This document shows positions 25,776 to 34,331 of a DNA stretch of 64,000 nt, in pieces. Under the pieces are notes generated by a model. It worked only from the letters and a program-made list of their open reading frames with translations, had not been told where the DNA came from and did no database searches. The stretch is from Hyphomicrobiales bacterium (GTDB taxonomy: Bacteria; Pseudomonadota; Alphaproteobacteria; Rhizobiales; Xanthobacteraceae). Position numbers and translations under genes: made by a program. Positions within the stretch are counted from its first letter, which is position 1, and every line of letters starts with the position of its first letter. Location: positions 16,029 to 80,028 of the forward strand of contig WHTM01000022.1 in assembly GCA_009377755.1 (NCBI GenBank). The letters run 5' to 3'.

Positions 25776-25847
25776 GTAGGGTGCAATAGCGCAGCGCATT
25801 GCACCGCCTTGTGCAATTGCAGGCGCAATACGCTGTGCCATTGCGCC
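25776..25847. repeat. Two REP palindromes (GTAGGGTGCAAT family)
   Basis: A GTAG-footed hairpin, GGTGCAAT...ATTGCACC (25776-25805), is followed by a second, GGCGCAAT...ATTGCGCC (25822-25847). They belong to the same family as the REPs around the RAYT remnant at 45 kb. They fill the gap between the sulfurtransferase stop and the promoter above. Confidence 0.8.
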
Positions 25848-25854
25848 TGCGCCT

Positions 25855-26715
25855 CTATTTCGTCTCCACCGGCAGGTCGGGGCGCGAACCCCACTCAGTC
25901 CAGGAGCCGTCGTAGAGCGCCTGCGGCGGCTTGCCGATGGCGTCGAGCGCGAACCACAGGGTAGCCGCCGTCACGCCCGAGCCGCAACTGGTGACGATCG
26001 GCTTGTCGAGATCGACGCCACGGGCGGCGAATTTTTCCTTGATCCGTTCCGGCGCAATCAGCCGCCCGTTCTCGATCAGGCCGGTCACGGGCACGTTGAG
26101 GGCGCCGGGAATGTGGCCGGGACGCACGCCGGGCCGCGGCTCCGGCGCCTCGCCGCGAAAGCGGTCGGCGGAACGCGCATCGACGATCTGGGCGGATTGA
26201 TCGAGCAGAACCCGCTGCATGTCCGACGTCATCGCGACCACGGAGGTATCAAGCTCGGCAACGAATTCTCGAGGTGCGTGCGTGACGAGGCCTGCCTCAA
26301 GCGGGCGCCCTTCGGCCTTCCATTTCGGCAGGCCGCCGTCGAGGATGAACACCTTGCCGGCGCCGAAGATGCGCAGCGTCCACCACACCCTTGGTGCGCC
26401 GCCAAGGCCGGCGCCGTCGTAGACCACGATGGTGTCGTCCTTGCCGACACCGAGCGCGCCCACGTCGTGCGAGAATTGCGTCGTGCCCGGCAGCATGTGC
26501 GGCAGGTCGGTGGAATGGTCGGCGATGGCGTCGATGTCGAAGAACACCGCGCCGGGAATGTGACCGGCGAGATACTCGGCCTTGGCGTTGCGCTTGAGCG
26601 CCGGCAGATAGAACGAGCCGTCGACGATCGAGACGTCGGACTTGCCGAGACGCTCGGCGAGCCAGTCGGTGGTGACGAGCCGGCGGCTCGCCGGCTTCGC
26701 GGATGCGGTGTTCAT
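25855..26715 (-). CDS. sseA: 3-mercaptopyruvate/thiosulfate sulfurtransferase
   Basis: This tandem rhodanese protein of 286 residues moves sulfur from 3-mercaptopyruvate (or thiosulfate) to a thiol acceptor. The first, inactive rhodanese domain holds [21 protein letters not shown] and [12 protein letters not shown]. The second has the active loop CGSGVTA, which is the MPST-type loop (CG[S/T]GVT). The start is ATG 26715, with AAGGAAAA about 12 bases upstream; an extension to 26787 reads through repeat-like sequence and is rejected. It follows AlaX by 71 bp on the same strand. Confidence 0.9.
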   Translation of the reverse strand: MNTASAKPASRRLVTTDWLAERLGKSDVSIVDGSFYLPALKRNAKAEYLAGHIPGAVFFDIDAIADHSTDLPHMLPGTTQFSHDVGALGVGKDDTIVVYDGAGLGGAPRVWWTLRIFGAGKVFILDGGLPKWKAEGRPLEAGLVTHAPREFVAELDTSVVAMTSDMQRVLLDQSAQIVDARSADRFRGEAPEPRPGVRPGHIPGALNVPVTGLIENGRLIAPERIKEKFAARGVDLDKPIVTSCGSGVTAATLWFALDAIGKPPQALYDGSWTEWGSRPDLPVETK

Positions 26716-26786
26716 GGCGCGGACTTTTCCTTCTGGTGCCGTCATTGCCGGGTCGGGCCCGGGCATGACAGTTGTGGCGATTGTCA

Positions 26787-27506
26787 CTATGCAAACGCGA
26801 TACGGACCCTTCGGTTCTGCCGCCCCTTCTTCTCGATCTGCGTCACCCGGATGGCGCCGATCTCCCCGGTCGCGCGCACATGCGTGCCGCCGCAGGGCTG
26901 CAGGTCGTAGCCGACGATCTCGACAAGGCGGACACGGCCGCTGCCGGTCGGCGGCTTCACGGCCATGGTCTTGACCAGCCCGGGGTTGGCGAGCAGCTCG
27001 TCACTCGAAATCCAGCGTGACTGCACCTCCGCATCGGCGGCGATCATCTCGGCGAGCCGCGCGGCGATCTCGTCTTTGTCAAGTCCGGCACCGGGAATGT
27101 CGAAATCGAGCCGGCCTTCGCCGTCGCCGATGGCGCCGCCCGTGACCGGATAGGGCAGCACCGCCGAGAGCAGGTGCAGGGCGGTGTGCATCCGCATGCG
27201 CGCATAGCGCAGGGGCCAGTCGATCGCCGCCTCGACTCGCTCGCCGACGGCCAACGCAACGCCGGCATCGTCCGCGGGACGGTGGGCTATCTCTGTCCTA
27301 TCCGCATCGGAATAAGCGGCGGTGGCGATCGGGACGGCGGCGCCTTCCTCCGTACGCAGTTCGCCACTATCGCCGGGCTGTCCCCCCGAAGTCGCATAAA
27401 AGACCGTGCGATCAAGGATCAGACCGCCCCGCTCGTTGACCGCGAGGATGATCGCGGCGGCTTGACGCAGATAGGCATCCTCCCGGAACAGCGGCTGGCT
27501 GGGCAT
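26787..27506 (-). CDS. alaX: Alanyl-tRNA editing protein AlaX
   Basis: A free-standing editing domain that deacylates mischarged Ser- or Gly-tRNA(Ala). The 239-residue protein has the two-part metal site of AlaRS/ThrRS editing domains: HTALH (H107, H111) and CGGTH (C205, H209). It also has the N-terminal [15 protein letters not shown] glycine-rich motif seen in AlaX type II. ATG 27506 follows GGAAGGA at a good distance. Likely co-transcribed with sseA. Confidence 0.9.
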   Translation of the reverse strand: MPSQPLFREDAYLRQAAAIILAVNERGGLILDRTVFYATSGGQPGDSGELRTEEGAAVPIATAAYSDADRTEIAHRPADDAGVALAVGERVEAAIDWPLRYARMRMHTALHLLSAVLPYPVTGGAIGDGEGRLDFDIPGAGLDKDEIAARLAEMIAADAEVQSRWISSDELLANPGLVKTMAVKPPTGSGRVRLVEIVGYDLQPCGGTHVRATGEIGAIRVTQIEKKGRQNRRVRIAFA

Positions 27507-27695
27507 GGGCGCAAGTCCTTCCTGCGAAGCTGGGTACCGGTGCCGACCATAGGTTGAACCATCGCGCCGCGCCAAGGGGCCACGGTCTTTCCGGCTGCGA
27601 GCATCGTTCCCGATCGGGGGTTCGCGGTCCGATCCATTGTGACGGAACGCTGCGGCGGCTACGATCGCACAAGATCCATCAAGTGCGTCCACGGA

Positions 27696-28562
27696 ATGCG
27701 CGATCTCAATCAGTATTCAATCAGCGACTGGGTGCTCGCCCGACCGGCGGTGGCAGCGTTCAAAGAAGTGCGCGACGCCGTTATTCGCGACCTCTATTGC
27801 CTGCGTCAGCCTCGGGAGCTGAAAAAGTTCCTTGCGGGGCATGCGTCGGTGAACGGCGGTATGCTCGCCGTGGTCGTCGCCTATGAGCAGCCGTGGCTCA
27901 TTCGGATATTCATAGACCGCTTCTACCGGTTCGTTCCCGGCGTGCGCCTGCTCATTGCGGACAATTCCGTCACGCCCGCTCGCCAGGATGAGATCGCTGC
28001 GATCTGCCGGGAGCTTGGAGCACTGTATTTCCGGCTGCCGTGGAACCCGGTGCGAAACATCAATCGCTCGCATGGCAATGCGGTCAACTGGACTTATCGC
28101 AATATGATTGTACCGCTGCGGCCGCGGATATTCGCACTGTTCGATCACGATATCTTCGCGACCGCACCGGTCGATCTAGAAGCGCTGTTGGGCGACCAGC
28201 CTTTCTATGGACACAAGATCGACCGCGGATACGGTTGGGCGCTTTGGGCGGGGTATAGCATTTTTCGTTTCGAGGCGATCGCCAAGACACGTCCGGATTT
28301 CAACCCTGATATGGACCGGCTTCTGGTGACCGGGGGGCGGAATCTGCCGCGATTGTACCGGCACTACGACCCCGCCACGTTGCGCTTCGCAACACATCGC
28401 CGCGAAATGGCATTCGATGCCCAGGGCCGCCCGCTTCCCAGCGAGGTCGTCGACGGCTGGTTTCACGTTACCAGTTCGTCCTACATCCAGGAAAAGATCG
28501 AGGCGCGCGACTATTACCTCGGAGTGCTTGCCGCTTCCGATCGGACGAGCGACCGGGCTTGA
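27696..28562 (+). CDS. Glycosyltransferase-like protein (GT-A-like)
   Basis: A 288-residue cytosolic protein with a GT-A-like layout: MLAVVVAYEQPWLIRIFIDR, LLIADNS at the nucleotide-binding strand end, GNAVNWTYRNM, then FALFDHDIF, whose DHD could be the metal-binding DxD. Later parts (YGWALWAGYSIFRFEAI) resemble acceptor-side segments of sugar transferases. No membrane helix. ATG 27696 is preferred to a GTG at 27639. It stands alone between divergent AlaX and convergent cysteine synthase; the acceptor is unknown. Confidence 0.6.
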   Translation: MRDLNQYSISDWVLARPAVAAFKEVRDAVIRDLYCLRQPRELKKFLAGHASVNGGMLAVVVAYEQPWLIRIFIDRFYRFVPGVRLLIADNSVTPARQDEIAAICRELGALYFRLPWNPVRNINRSHGNAVNWTYRNMIVPLRPRIFALFDHDIFATAPVDLEALLGDQPFYGHKIDRGYGWALWAGYSIFRFEAIAKTRPDFNPDMDRLLVTGGRNLPRLYRHYDPATLRFATHRREMAFDAQGRPLPSEVVDGWFHVTSSSYIQEKIEARDYYLGVLAASDRTSDRA

Positions 28563-28570
28563 GAGATCGG

Positions 28571-29614
28571 TCAGCCCTGAGTGACGAACGGGACCGGAAT
28601 GTTCGCGCTCCGCGTCAGCCATTGCGGCACCGGCAATCCCTTGCTGCGCAGGAAGTCCGGGTTGAACAGCTTCGACTGGTAGCGCGTGCCGTAGTCCGCC
28701 AGAATGGTCACGATAGTGTGGCGGGGGCCCAAATCTTTGGCGAGGCGTATGGCGCCGGCGACATTGATGCCAGACGAGCCGCCGAGGCACAAACCTTCGT
28801 GTTCCAGCAGGTCGAAGATCAGCGGCACCGCCTCCTCGTCGGGAATGAGGTAGGGCTTGTCGACCCTGAGACCTTCGATGATCGGTGTGACGCGGCCAAG
28901 ACCGATGCCCTCGGTGATTGAGCCGCCCTCGGTGGCCTTGACCTCACCATGGGCGAAGACGTTGTACATGGCCGCGCCGCGCGGATCGGCTACTCCGATG
29001 ACGATGTCCCTGTTCTTTTCGCGCAGGAACGCGGACACCCCGGCAATGGTGCCGCCGGTGCCGATGGCGCAGACGAAGCCGTCGAGCTTGCCGTCCGTCT
29101 GCTGCCAGATTTCCGGGCCGGTGGAGACATAGTGCGCTTTGCGGTTGTCGAGATTGTTCCACTGGTCGGCGTAAAGCACGCCGTTCGCCTCGCTCCTGCG
29201 CAATTCGTCGGCGAGCCGCCGCGCGATGTGCTGGTAATTGTTGGGATTGCTGTAGGGAACGGCGGGCACTTCCACCAGTTCCGCGCCGCACAGCCTCAGC
29301 ATGTCCTTCTTTTCCTGGCTCTGGGTCTCCGGGATGACAATCAGTGTGCGGTAGCCGCGCGCATTGGCAACCAGCGCGAGGCCGATGCCCGTATTGCCCG
29401 CAGTGCCCTCGACCACCAATCCGCCGGGCCGCAGTTCGCCGCGTCTTTCCGCCTCCAGGATCATCTGCCGTCCGGCGCGGTCCTTCACCGACTGGCCGGG
29501 ATTCATGAATTCCGCCTTGCCGAGAATGGTGCAGCCGGTCGCCGCCGAGGCGCGGTCGAGCTTGATCAGCGGGGTCTGGCCGATGGCTTCGACGATGCCG
29601 TCGTAAATCTGCAT
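28571..29614 (-). CDS. cysK: Cysteine synthase A (O-acetylserine sulfhydrylase)
   Basis: A PLP enzyme making cysteine from O-acetylserine and sulfide. The 347-residue protein has the PLP lysine K44 in NPGQSVKDRAG, the substrate loop EGTAGNTGIG, the PLP phosphate-binding GTGGTIAG and the late GGSSGINVAGA segment. It belongs to the longer alphaproteobacterial branch, not the short CysM type. ATG 29614 is the start that begins with the family's usual IYDGIVEAIGQTPLIKL. Convergent with the glycosyltransferase gene (8-bp gap). Confidence 0.92.
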   Translation of the reverse strand: MQIYDGIVEAIGQTPLIKLDRASAATGCTILGKAEFMNPGQSVKDRAGRQMILEAERRGELRPGGLVVEGTAGNTGIGLALVANARGYRTLIVIPETQSQEKKDMLRLCGAELVEVPAVPYSNPNNYQHIARRLADELRRSEANGVLYADQWNNLDNRKAHYVSTGPEIWQQTDGKLDGFVCAIGTGGTIAGVSAFLREKNRDIVIGVADPRGAAMYNVFAHGEVKATEGGSITEGIGLGRVTPIIEGLRVDKPYLIPDEEAVPLIFDLLEHEGLCLGGSSGINVAGAIRLAKDLGPRHTIVTILADYGTRYQSKLFNPDFLRSKGLPVPQWLTRSANIPVPFVTQG

Positions 29615-29884
29615 GAGGAGGCGTCTTGCTTTGCAAATGGTGAACGCGGGAGGGTAGAGGACCGATCCGGTCGCGACAAGACCGGGCAAGGAGGCGACGA
29701 CCTGATGCGGCAGCATGGCGACGACAAACGCTCGGTATCGGTGATGCTGTTGACCTCGATCGCCTCAAGTCGATCAATGACCGAAGGTTGCGGCACCGCC
29801 GCTTGGGCAGCGTCCCACACAATTGACCTCACCGTGCCGTCGTATAGTGGTAGCGGCGAACGAGAACCGGTGAGGGAGCCCGAC

Positions 29885-30985
29885 ATGACCATGAGAACAC
29901 AGCCGCCGTTTCGCGCCGATCACGTCGGCAGCATCCTGCGCACCGCGCCGCTGAAGGAAGCGCGCGCGAAGCGGGAAAAAGGCGAGATCACCGCGGCCCA
30001 GCTCAAGGAGGTCGAGGACCGCGAAATCGAGAAGATCATCAGCAAGCAGGAAGAGATCGGGCTCAAGCTCGCAACCGACGGCGAATTTCGCCGCGCCTGG
30101 TGGCACTTCGACTTCTTTGGCATGCTGGACGGGGTCGAGTTGCGCGAGGTCACGTCAGGCATCCAGTTTCAGGGCGTGCAGACCAAGGCACAGGCGCCGC
30201 ATGTCGTCGGCAAGCTCGGTTTTTCCAGCCATCCGATGCTCGAGCATTTCCGTTTCCTCAAGGCGCACACCAAGGTGGTGCCGAAAATGACCATCCCGAG
30301 CCCGAACGTGTTGCATTTCCGAGTCGGCTCGGTGAATAAGGCGATTTATCCCGACCGTGCGTCGCTGTTCGACGGCTTGGCGCAGGCCTACGGCCAGGCG
30401 GTAATGGCGTTCTACGACGCCGGCTGCCGCTATCTGCAGTTCGACGACACCGCCTGGGCCTACCTCTGCTCGAAGGAGGAGATCGAGAAGGCGAAGCAGC
30501 GCGGGACCGAGATCGACGGGCTGCGGGAAGCCTATGCCGACATGATCAACCAGTCGCTGAAGAACAAGCCGGCCGATATGGTGGTGACCACCCACATCTG
30601 CCGCGGCAATTTCCGTTCGACTTGGATCACGTCCGGCGGTTACGAGCCGGTCGCCGAGGCGCTGTTCCAGAAGTGCGATTTCGACGGCTATTTCCTCGAA
30701 TACGACTCCGATCGCGCCGGCGGGTTCGAGCCGCTTCGCTTCGTGCCAAAGGGCAAGAAGCAGATTGTTGTCGGCGTGATCACCTCGAAGAGCGGGACGC
30801 TGGAGAGGAAGGACGACATCAAGCGCCGTATCGCCGAGGCGGCGAAATATGTCGCCCACGACCAGCTGTGCCTGAGCCCGCAATGCGGCTTCGCCTCGAC
30901 CGAGGAAGGCAACGTACTGGCCGAGGATGAGCAATGGGCGAAGCTGCGGATGGTGGTGGAAGTCGCGGACGAGGTGTGGGGCTGA
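29885..30985 (+). CDS. Cobalamin-independent methionine synthase C-domain-like protein 1
   Basis: A 366-residue protein equal to the C-terminal catalytic half of MetE (PF01717), as in the YxjG-like group. Marks are RADHVGSILRT at the N-terminus, LATDGEFRRAWWHFDF, YLQFDDTAWAYLC, THICRGNFRSTW (zinc and homocysteine region) and LCLSPQCGFAST with the zinc-ligand cysteine. GAGGGAG precedes ATG 29885 and a TATAGT box lies at 29843-29848. It probably moves a methyl group to a thiol, but the donor is not known without the N-terminal half. Confidence 0.85.
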   Translation: MTMRTQPPFRADHVGSILRTAPLKEARAKREKGEITAAQLKEVEDREIEKIISKQEEIGLKLATDGEFRRAWWHFDFFGMLDGVELREVTSGIQFQGVQTKAQAPHVVGKLGFSSHPMLEHFRFLKAHTKVVPKMTIPSPNVLHFRVGSVNKAIYPDRASLFDGLAQAYGQAVMAFYDAGCRYLQFDDTAWAYLCSKEEIEKAKQRGTEIDGLREAYADMINQSLKNKPADMVVTTHICRGNFRSTWITSGGYEPVAEALFQKCDFDGYFLEYDSDRAGGFEPLRFVPKGKKQIVVGVITSKSGTLERKDDIKRRIAEAAKYVAHDQLCLSPQCGFASTEEGNVLAEDEQWAKLRMVVEVADEVWG

Positions 30986-30991
30986 TCGCTT

Positions 30992-31073
30992 GTCCCGCAC
31001 GCGGTGCAGCGCGATAGCGGTGCGCCGCAGATGCGGGACCCCGGTTGTTTTTGCATATCCAAGAAACCGGGGT
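30992..31073. repeat. Compound inverted repeats between the two MetE-like genes
   Basis: GTCCCGCA (30992-30999)/TGCGGGAC (31032-31039) is followed by ACCCCGGTT (31038-31046)/AACCGGGGT (31065-31073), with a T-rich stretch TTGTTTTT at 31045-31052. It looks like a chromosomal REP and could also terminate the first gene's transcript. Confidence 0.6.
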
Positions 31074-31113
31074 CCCGGTTCTGCCGGGACACGGGCTCAG
31101 GAGTCAAAGATTC

Positions 31114-32304
31114 ATGAAGCACAGCACCGATCGCATCCTCACCACCCATGTCGGCAGCCTGATCCGGCCGCCGGACCTGCGCGAGCTGATCCGCGCCAAG
31201 CAAAGCGGGCAGTCATACGATGAAGCGGCCTACCAGCGCTGCCTACGCGACTCGGTCGCCCAGGTGGTGCGCCAGCAGGCCGAGGCCGGCGTCGACGTGG
31301 TCAGCGACGGAGAGTTCGGCAAGGGCATCAGCTGGTCGCAATATGTGCTCGACCGGCTGAGCGGCTTCGAGCGCCGTCCGATTGCGCTCGGCGCCAAGAA
31401 TCCATTCATGCGCGGCGCAGACCGGGCGAAGTTTGCCGAATTCTACGCCGAGCTCGATGCGCATGACGGCGTCGCCACGACGTCGGAAGCGGTCTGCGTC
31501 GCCCCCATCACCTATACCGGGCAGGCGGAGCTGCAGCGCGACATCGACAACTTCAAGGCGGCGCTGGCCAAGGTGAAGGTGGAGGAGGCCTTCCTTCCGG
31601 TGGCGGCGCCGGCGAGCGTCATTCCCGACCGCAAGAATGAACACTACAAGAACGACGACGAGTGCCTGCAGGCGATCGCGGCGGCGATGCGCACCGAATA
31701 CAAAACGATCATCAACGCCGGCTTCATCGTGCAGCTCGACGATGCCCGCACCGCTACCACCTACGACCGCATGGTGCCGCCCGCGAGCAAGGACGACTAC
31801 CTCAAGTGGGTGGCACGCCACGTCGAGGTCCTCAATCACGCGATCGAGGGCATCCCGCCGGAAAAGATTCGCTATCACGTGTGCTGGGGCAGCTGGCCGG
31901 GCCCGCACGTGACCGATATTCCGCTCCGCGACATCGTGCACCTGATCCTCAAGCTCAAGGTCGGCGCGTTCGTGCTGGAAGGAGCCAATCCGCGCCACGA
32001 GCATGAATGGCGCGTCTGGGAGAGCGTCAATCTGCCCGACGGCGTCGTACTGATCCCCGGCGTCATCAGCCACGCCACCAACGTGGTCGAGCATCCCGAA
32101 CTGGTGGCGGAACGCATCGTGCGGCTGGCGAAGCTGGTCGGTCGCGAGCGCGTCATCGCCGGCACCGATTGCGGCTTCGCGCAATCGCCGTTCTATCGTC
32201 GGGTACACCCGTCGATCATGTGGGCGAAGCTCGAGGCCATGGCCGAGGGCGCGCGGCTCGCAACCAACGAGCTCTGGCGCGGGCCGTCGCGGTCGGCCGC
32301 CTGA
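31114..32304 (+). CDS. Cobalamin-independent methionine synthase-like protein 2
   Basis: A 396-residue MetE C-terminal-like protein, clearly a distant paralogue of its upstream neighbour: TTHVGSLIRPPDLREL, VVSDGEFGKGISWSQYVLDR, FIVQLDDARTATTYDR, YHVCWGSWPGPHVTDI (in place of the THICRGN motif), and a late IAGTDCGFAQSPF holding the C-terminal cysteine. ATG 31114 follows CAGGAG. The HVCWGSW variant suggests a different substrate from true methionine synthases. Substrate unknown. Confidence 0.82.
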   Translation: MKHSTDRILTTHVGSLIRPPDLRELIRAKQSGQSYDEAAYQRCLRDSVAQVVRQQAEAGVDVVSDGEFGKGISWSQYVLDRLSGFERRPIALGAKNPFMRGADRAKFAEFYAELDAHDGVATTSEAVCVAPITYTGQAELQRDIDNFKAALAKVKVEEAFLPVAAPASVIPDRKNEHYKNDDECLQAIAAAMRTEYKTIINAGFIVQLDDARTATTYDRMVPPASKDDYLKWVARHVEVLNHAIEGIPPEKIRYHVCWGSWPGPHVTDIPLRDIVHLILKLKVGAFVLEGANPRHEHEWRVWESVNLPDGVVLIPGVISHATNVVEHPELVAERIVRLAKLVGRERVIAGTDCGFAQSPFYRRVHPSIMWAKLEAMAEGARLATNELWRGPSRSAA

Positions 32305-32331
32305 CCTGATCCGCAGCCGCCGTCCGCATTG

Positions 32332-33003
32332 CTATTCGAGGATCGCGGCGGCGAGTGCGCGGGCAGCCGGCCACAGCTCCGGCGCGCCGCGATAGATCAT
32401 ATCGAGCGCCACGTACAGGATGATGGCCAGTCCGACATATGCGATCCAGCGATGCCTCTGCAGCAGGCGGGCGATGAAGTTCGCGGCAACGCCCATCAGC
32501 GCGATCGACAGCAGCAGGCCAAAGACCAGCACGTATGGGTGCTCGCGGGCCGCGCCCGCGACCGCGAGGACGTTGTCGAGTGACATCGAGACGTCGGCGA
32601 CGACAATCTGCCAGGCCGCCTGCGCGAAGCTCTTTCGCGGAGCGGTCGCGGCAATGCTTCCATCGGAATTGATGTCGTGGGTCGCATTCGCAATATCCCG
32701 CTCGTCTTCCGTGGAGACACGTAGCTCGCGCCATATCTTCCAGCACACCCAGAGCAGCAGCAGGCCGCCGGCCAACAGCAGGCCGACCACCTGCAGGAGC
32801 TGCGTCGTCACTCCGGCGAAGGCGATGCGCAGCACGGTCGCTGCGAAAATGCCGATCAGGATCGCCTTGGCGCGTTGCTCCTGCGGCAGCCCCGCTGCCG
32901 CGAGACCGATGACGATGGCATTGTCGCCAGCCAGCACCAGGTCGATCATGATGACCTGGAGCAGGGCCATCATTGCTTCTGTGGTGACGATTTCGGATAT
33001 CAT
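32332..33003 (-). CDS. TerC-family metal exporter, YjbE type
   Basis: An inner-membrane protein of 223 residues with about seven helices. The two repeats each carry the acidic motif of the TerC family, DLVLAGDNAIVIG and DVSMSLDNVLAVAG. TerC/Alx proteins are linked to manganese efflux, calcium or tellurite; metal choice here is unknown. The start is ATG 33003 after AGAGGGAAC. A 219-base untranslated stretch precedes it and contains the structured element at 33148-33213. Confidence 0.87.
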   Translation of the reverse strand: MISEIVTTEAMMALLQVIMIDLVLAGDNAIVIGLAAAGLPQEQRAKAILIGIFAATVLRIAFAGVTTQLLQVVGLLLAGGLLLLWVCWKIWRELRVSTEDERDIANATHDINSDGSIAATAPRKSFAQAAWQIVVADVSMSLDNVLAVAGAAREHPYVLVFGLLLSIALMGVAANFIARLLQRHRWIAYVGLAIILYVALDMIYRGAPELWPAARALAAAILE

Positions 33004-33079
33004 GCCGCAAGTTCCCTCTTTGCCGATTGCAAGAGAGACCCGCATGCGGTCCGCGGCGCTGGATGCCACGGTATCTCGA

Positions 33080-33139
33080 TCAGCCCTGAGATCGAACCAA
33101 CGACGGTTCGGCGCAGGACGACGGCGGCGGGCCACTCAT
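33080..33139 (-). CDS. Possible leader peptide (19 aa, Pro-Pro-Pro)
   Basis: A short frame starts 8 bases after the structured element and ends 76 bases before TerC: MSGPPPSSCAEPSLVRSQG. Three consecutive prolines can stall ribosomes, as in some metal-transporter leader peptides. There is no clear ribosome site, so this is only a candidate. Confidence 0.25.
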   Translation of the reverse strand: MSGPPPSSCAEPSLVRSQG

Positions 33140-33147
33140 GTTGAGTT

Positions 33148-33213
33148 CCAGTCCGACATCACAGCCAGGAACGCGCGGTTTGCGCGACTGACTGCCAGAG
33201 GGGCCCGGCCTGG
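33148..33213 (-). ncRNA. Structured leader RNA candidate upstream of TerC (copy 2)
   Basis: Read on the reverse strand, CCAGGCCGGGCCCCTCTGGC begins the element and GATGTCGGACTGG ends it; both blocks are shared with the copy before the exchanger gene. Ends pair as CCAGgCCG/CGGaCTGG. The inner hairpin is longer than in copy 1: GCAGUCAG pairs with CUGGCUGU (two G-U pairs) and CGCGC with GCGCG above it. It starts 9 bases after the exchanger stop. I cannot match it to a named riboswitch class. Confidence 0.6.
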
Positions 33214-33222
33214 ATTTTCGGT

Positions 33223-34251
33223 TCAGTTTGCTTTCTGCGTCCTCACGAGTTGCTCTTCATGCGGTACTTCCTTGCCCGCCATGACCTTGTCGACGCCGTA
33301 ATACTGCAGGGCCGTGTAGGCGACGAAACCGGCGAGGAAGAGCCCTCCCACTGGACGGCTCAGGCCGTTGCGTATCAGCAGGAAGGCGAGCAGCATCGCG
33401 GTCACCGCCAGCATGAACCACAGGTCGAAGACCAGGATCTGCGGAGGCACGGGAATCGGCGCTACCGCAGAGACCAGCCCCATGATCGCCAGCAGATTGT
33501 AGATGCCGGCGCCCATGATGTTGCCGACCGCCACTTCGGAATGTCGCCGGATCGCCGCCACCACGGCGGTCGCCAACTCAGGCAGCGACGTGCCGACCGC
33601 AACGATGGTGAGGCCGATCACTTCCTCGCCGACGCCAAAGTATCTGGCCGTGACGACTGCGGCGCCGACCAGCAGCCTGGCGCCCGCGACCACCGCGGCG
33701 ACGCCGCCGACGATGGATAGCACCGACAGCCAGGTCGGCTGCGGAGGATCCTTGAACTCGTCCGCCAGCTCTTCCGCCAGATCGCCGGGATCGTTGGCTT
33801 TGCCGCGCTTGCGTTCCGCTCTGAAGGCGTAGAGCGAGAACGCGACGAGCGCAGCAATCATCAGCACGCCCTGCCAACGCTCGATGGTTCCGGACAGCGC
33901 CAGCGCGGTGAAAAGCAGCGCCGAGCCCATCATCACCGAGGCGTCGCGGTAGAGCGTCTTGGGCTGGACCACGATCGGGTAGATCACCGCCGATGCGCCG
34001 AGGATCAGCAGGATGTTGGCAATGTTGGAGCCGACGACGTTGCCGACCGAGATGCCCGGGAGCTTGTCGATGGCGGCCTGCAGACTGACCACCAGTTCCG
34101 GCGAGGTGGTGCCGTAGGCGACAATGGTCATGCCGATGATCATCGGCGACACGTTGAGACGGCGCGCGAGCGAGACGGCGCCACGCACGAGGAATTCGGC
34201 TCCGAACAGCAAGAGGACGAAACCACCGACAAACTGTAGGATGGTAATCAT
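33223..34251 (-). CDS. Calcium/sodium antiporter, CaCA family (YrbG-like)
   Basis: A 342-residue inner-membrane exchanger with ten predicted helices. The two alpha repeats are clear: GMTIVAYGTTSPELVVSLQAA with GNVVGSNIANILLILG, and GLTIVAVGTSLPELATAVVAA with GNIMGAGIYNLLAIMG. The conserved glutamates lie in SPEL and LPEL. The loop between halves is charged (ERKRGKANDPGDLAEELADEF). It is preceded by copy 1 of the structured leader, 19 bases before ATG 34251, and followed by copy 2 and TerC. Confidence 0.92.
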   Translation of the reverse strand: MITILQFVGGFVLLLFGAEFLVRGAVSLARRLNVSPMIIGMTIVAYGTTSPELVVSLQAAIDKLPGISVGNVVGSNIANILLILGASAVIYPIVVQPKTLYRDASVMMGSALLFTALALSGTIERWQGVLMIAALVAFSLYAFRAERKRGKANDPGDLAEELADEFKDPPQPTWLSVLSIVGGVAAVVAGARLLVGAAVVTARYFGVGEEVIGLTIVAVGTSLPELATAVVAAIRRHSEVAVGNIMGAGIYNLLAIMGLVSAVAPIPVPPQILVFDLWFMLAVTAMLLAFLLIRNGLSRPVGGLFLAGFVAYTALQYYGVDKVMAGKEVPHEEQLVRTQKAN

Positions 34252-34270
34252 GGAAAACTCGCCGGGTTAT

Positions 34271-34317
34271 CCAGTCCGACATCGCAGCCGGGTGGCTGCC
34301 AGAGGGGCCCGGTCTGG
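34271..34317 (-). ncRNA. Structured leader RNA candidate upstream of CaCA exchanger (copy 1)
   Basis: On the reverse strand the 47-base element runs from CCAGACCGGGCCCCTCTGGC to GATGTCGGACTGG. Closing stem CCAGaCCG/CGGaCTGG; inner hairpin GCAGCC-ACCC-GGCTGC. Compared with copy 2 the inner stem differs in sequence on both arms yet still pairs, and differs in length by 19 bases, while the flanking loops are unchanged. It lies 14 bases after the upstream gene's stop and 19 before the exchanger start, so it could control translation. Confidence 0.62.
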
Positions 34318-34331
34318 TATTGATTGGCAGT

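Noticed and set aside
29823..29848. TTGACC/TATAGT as a full promoter for the first MetE-like gene
   Set aside because: The spacer is only 14 bases; only the -10-like box is mentioned.
33003..33213. yybP-ykoY manganese riboswitch before TerC
   Set aside because: The class's GGGGAGUA and CCGACC-type loop sequences are not present; kept as an unnamed element instead.
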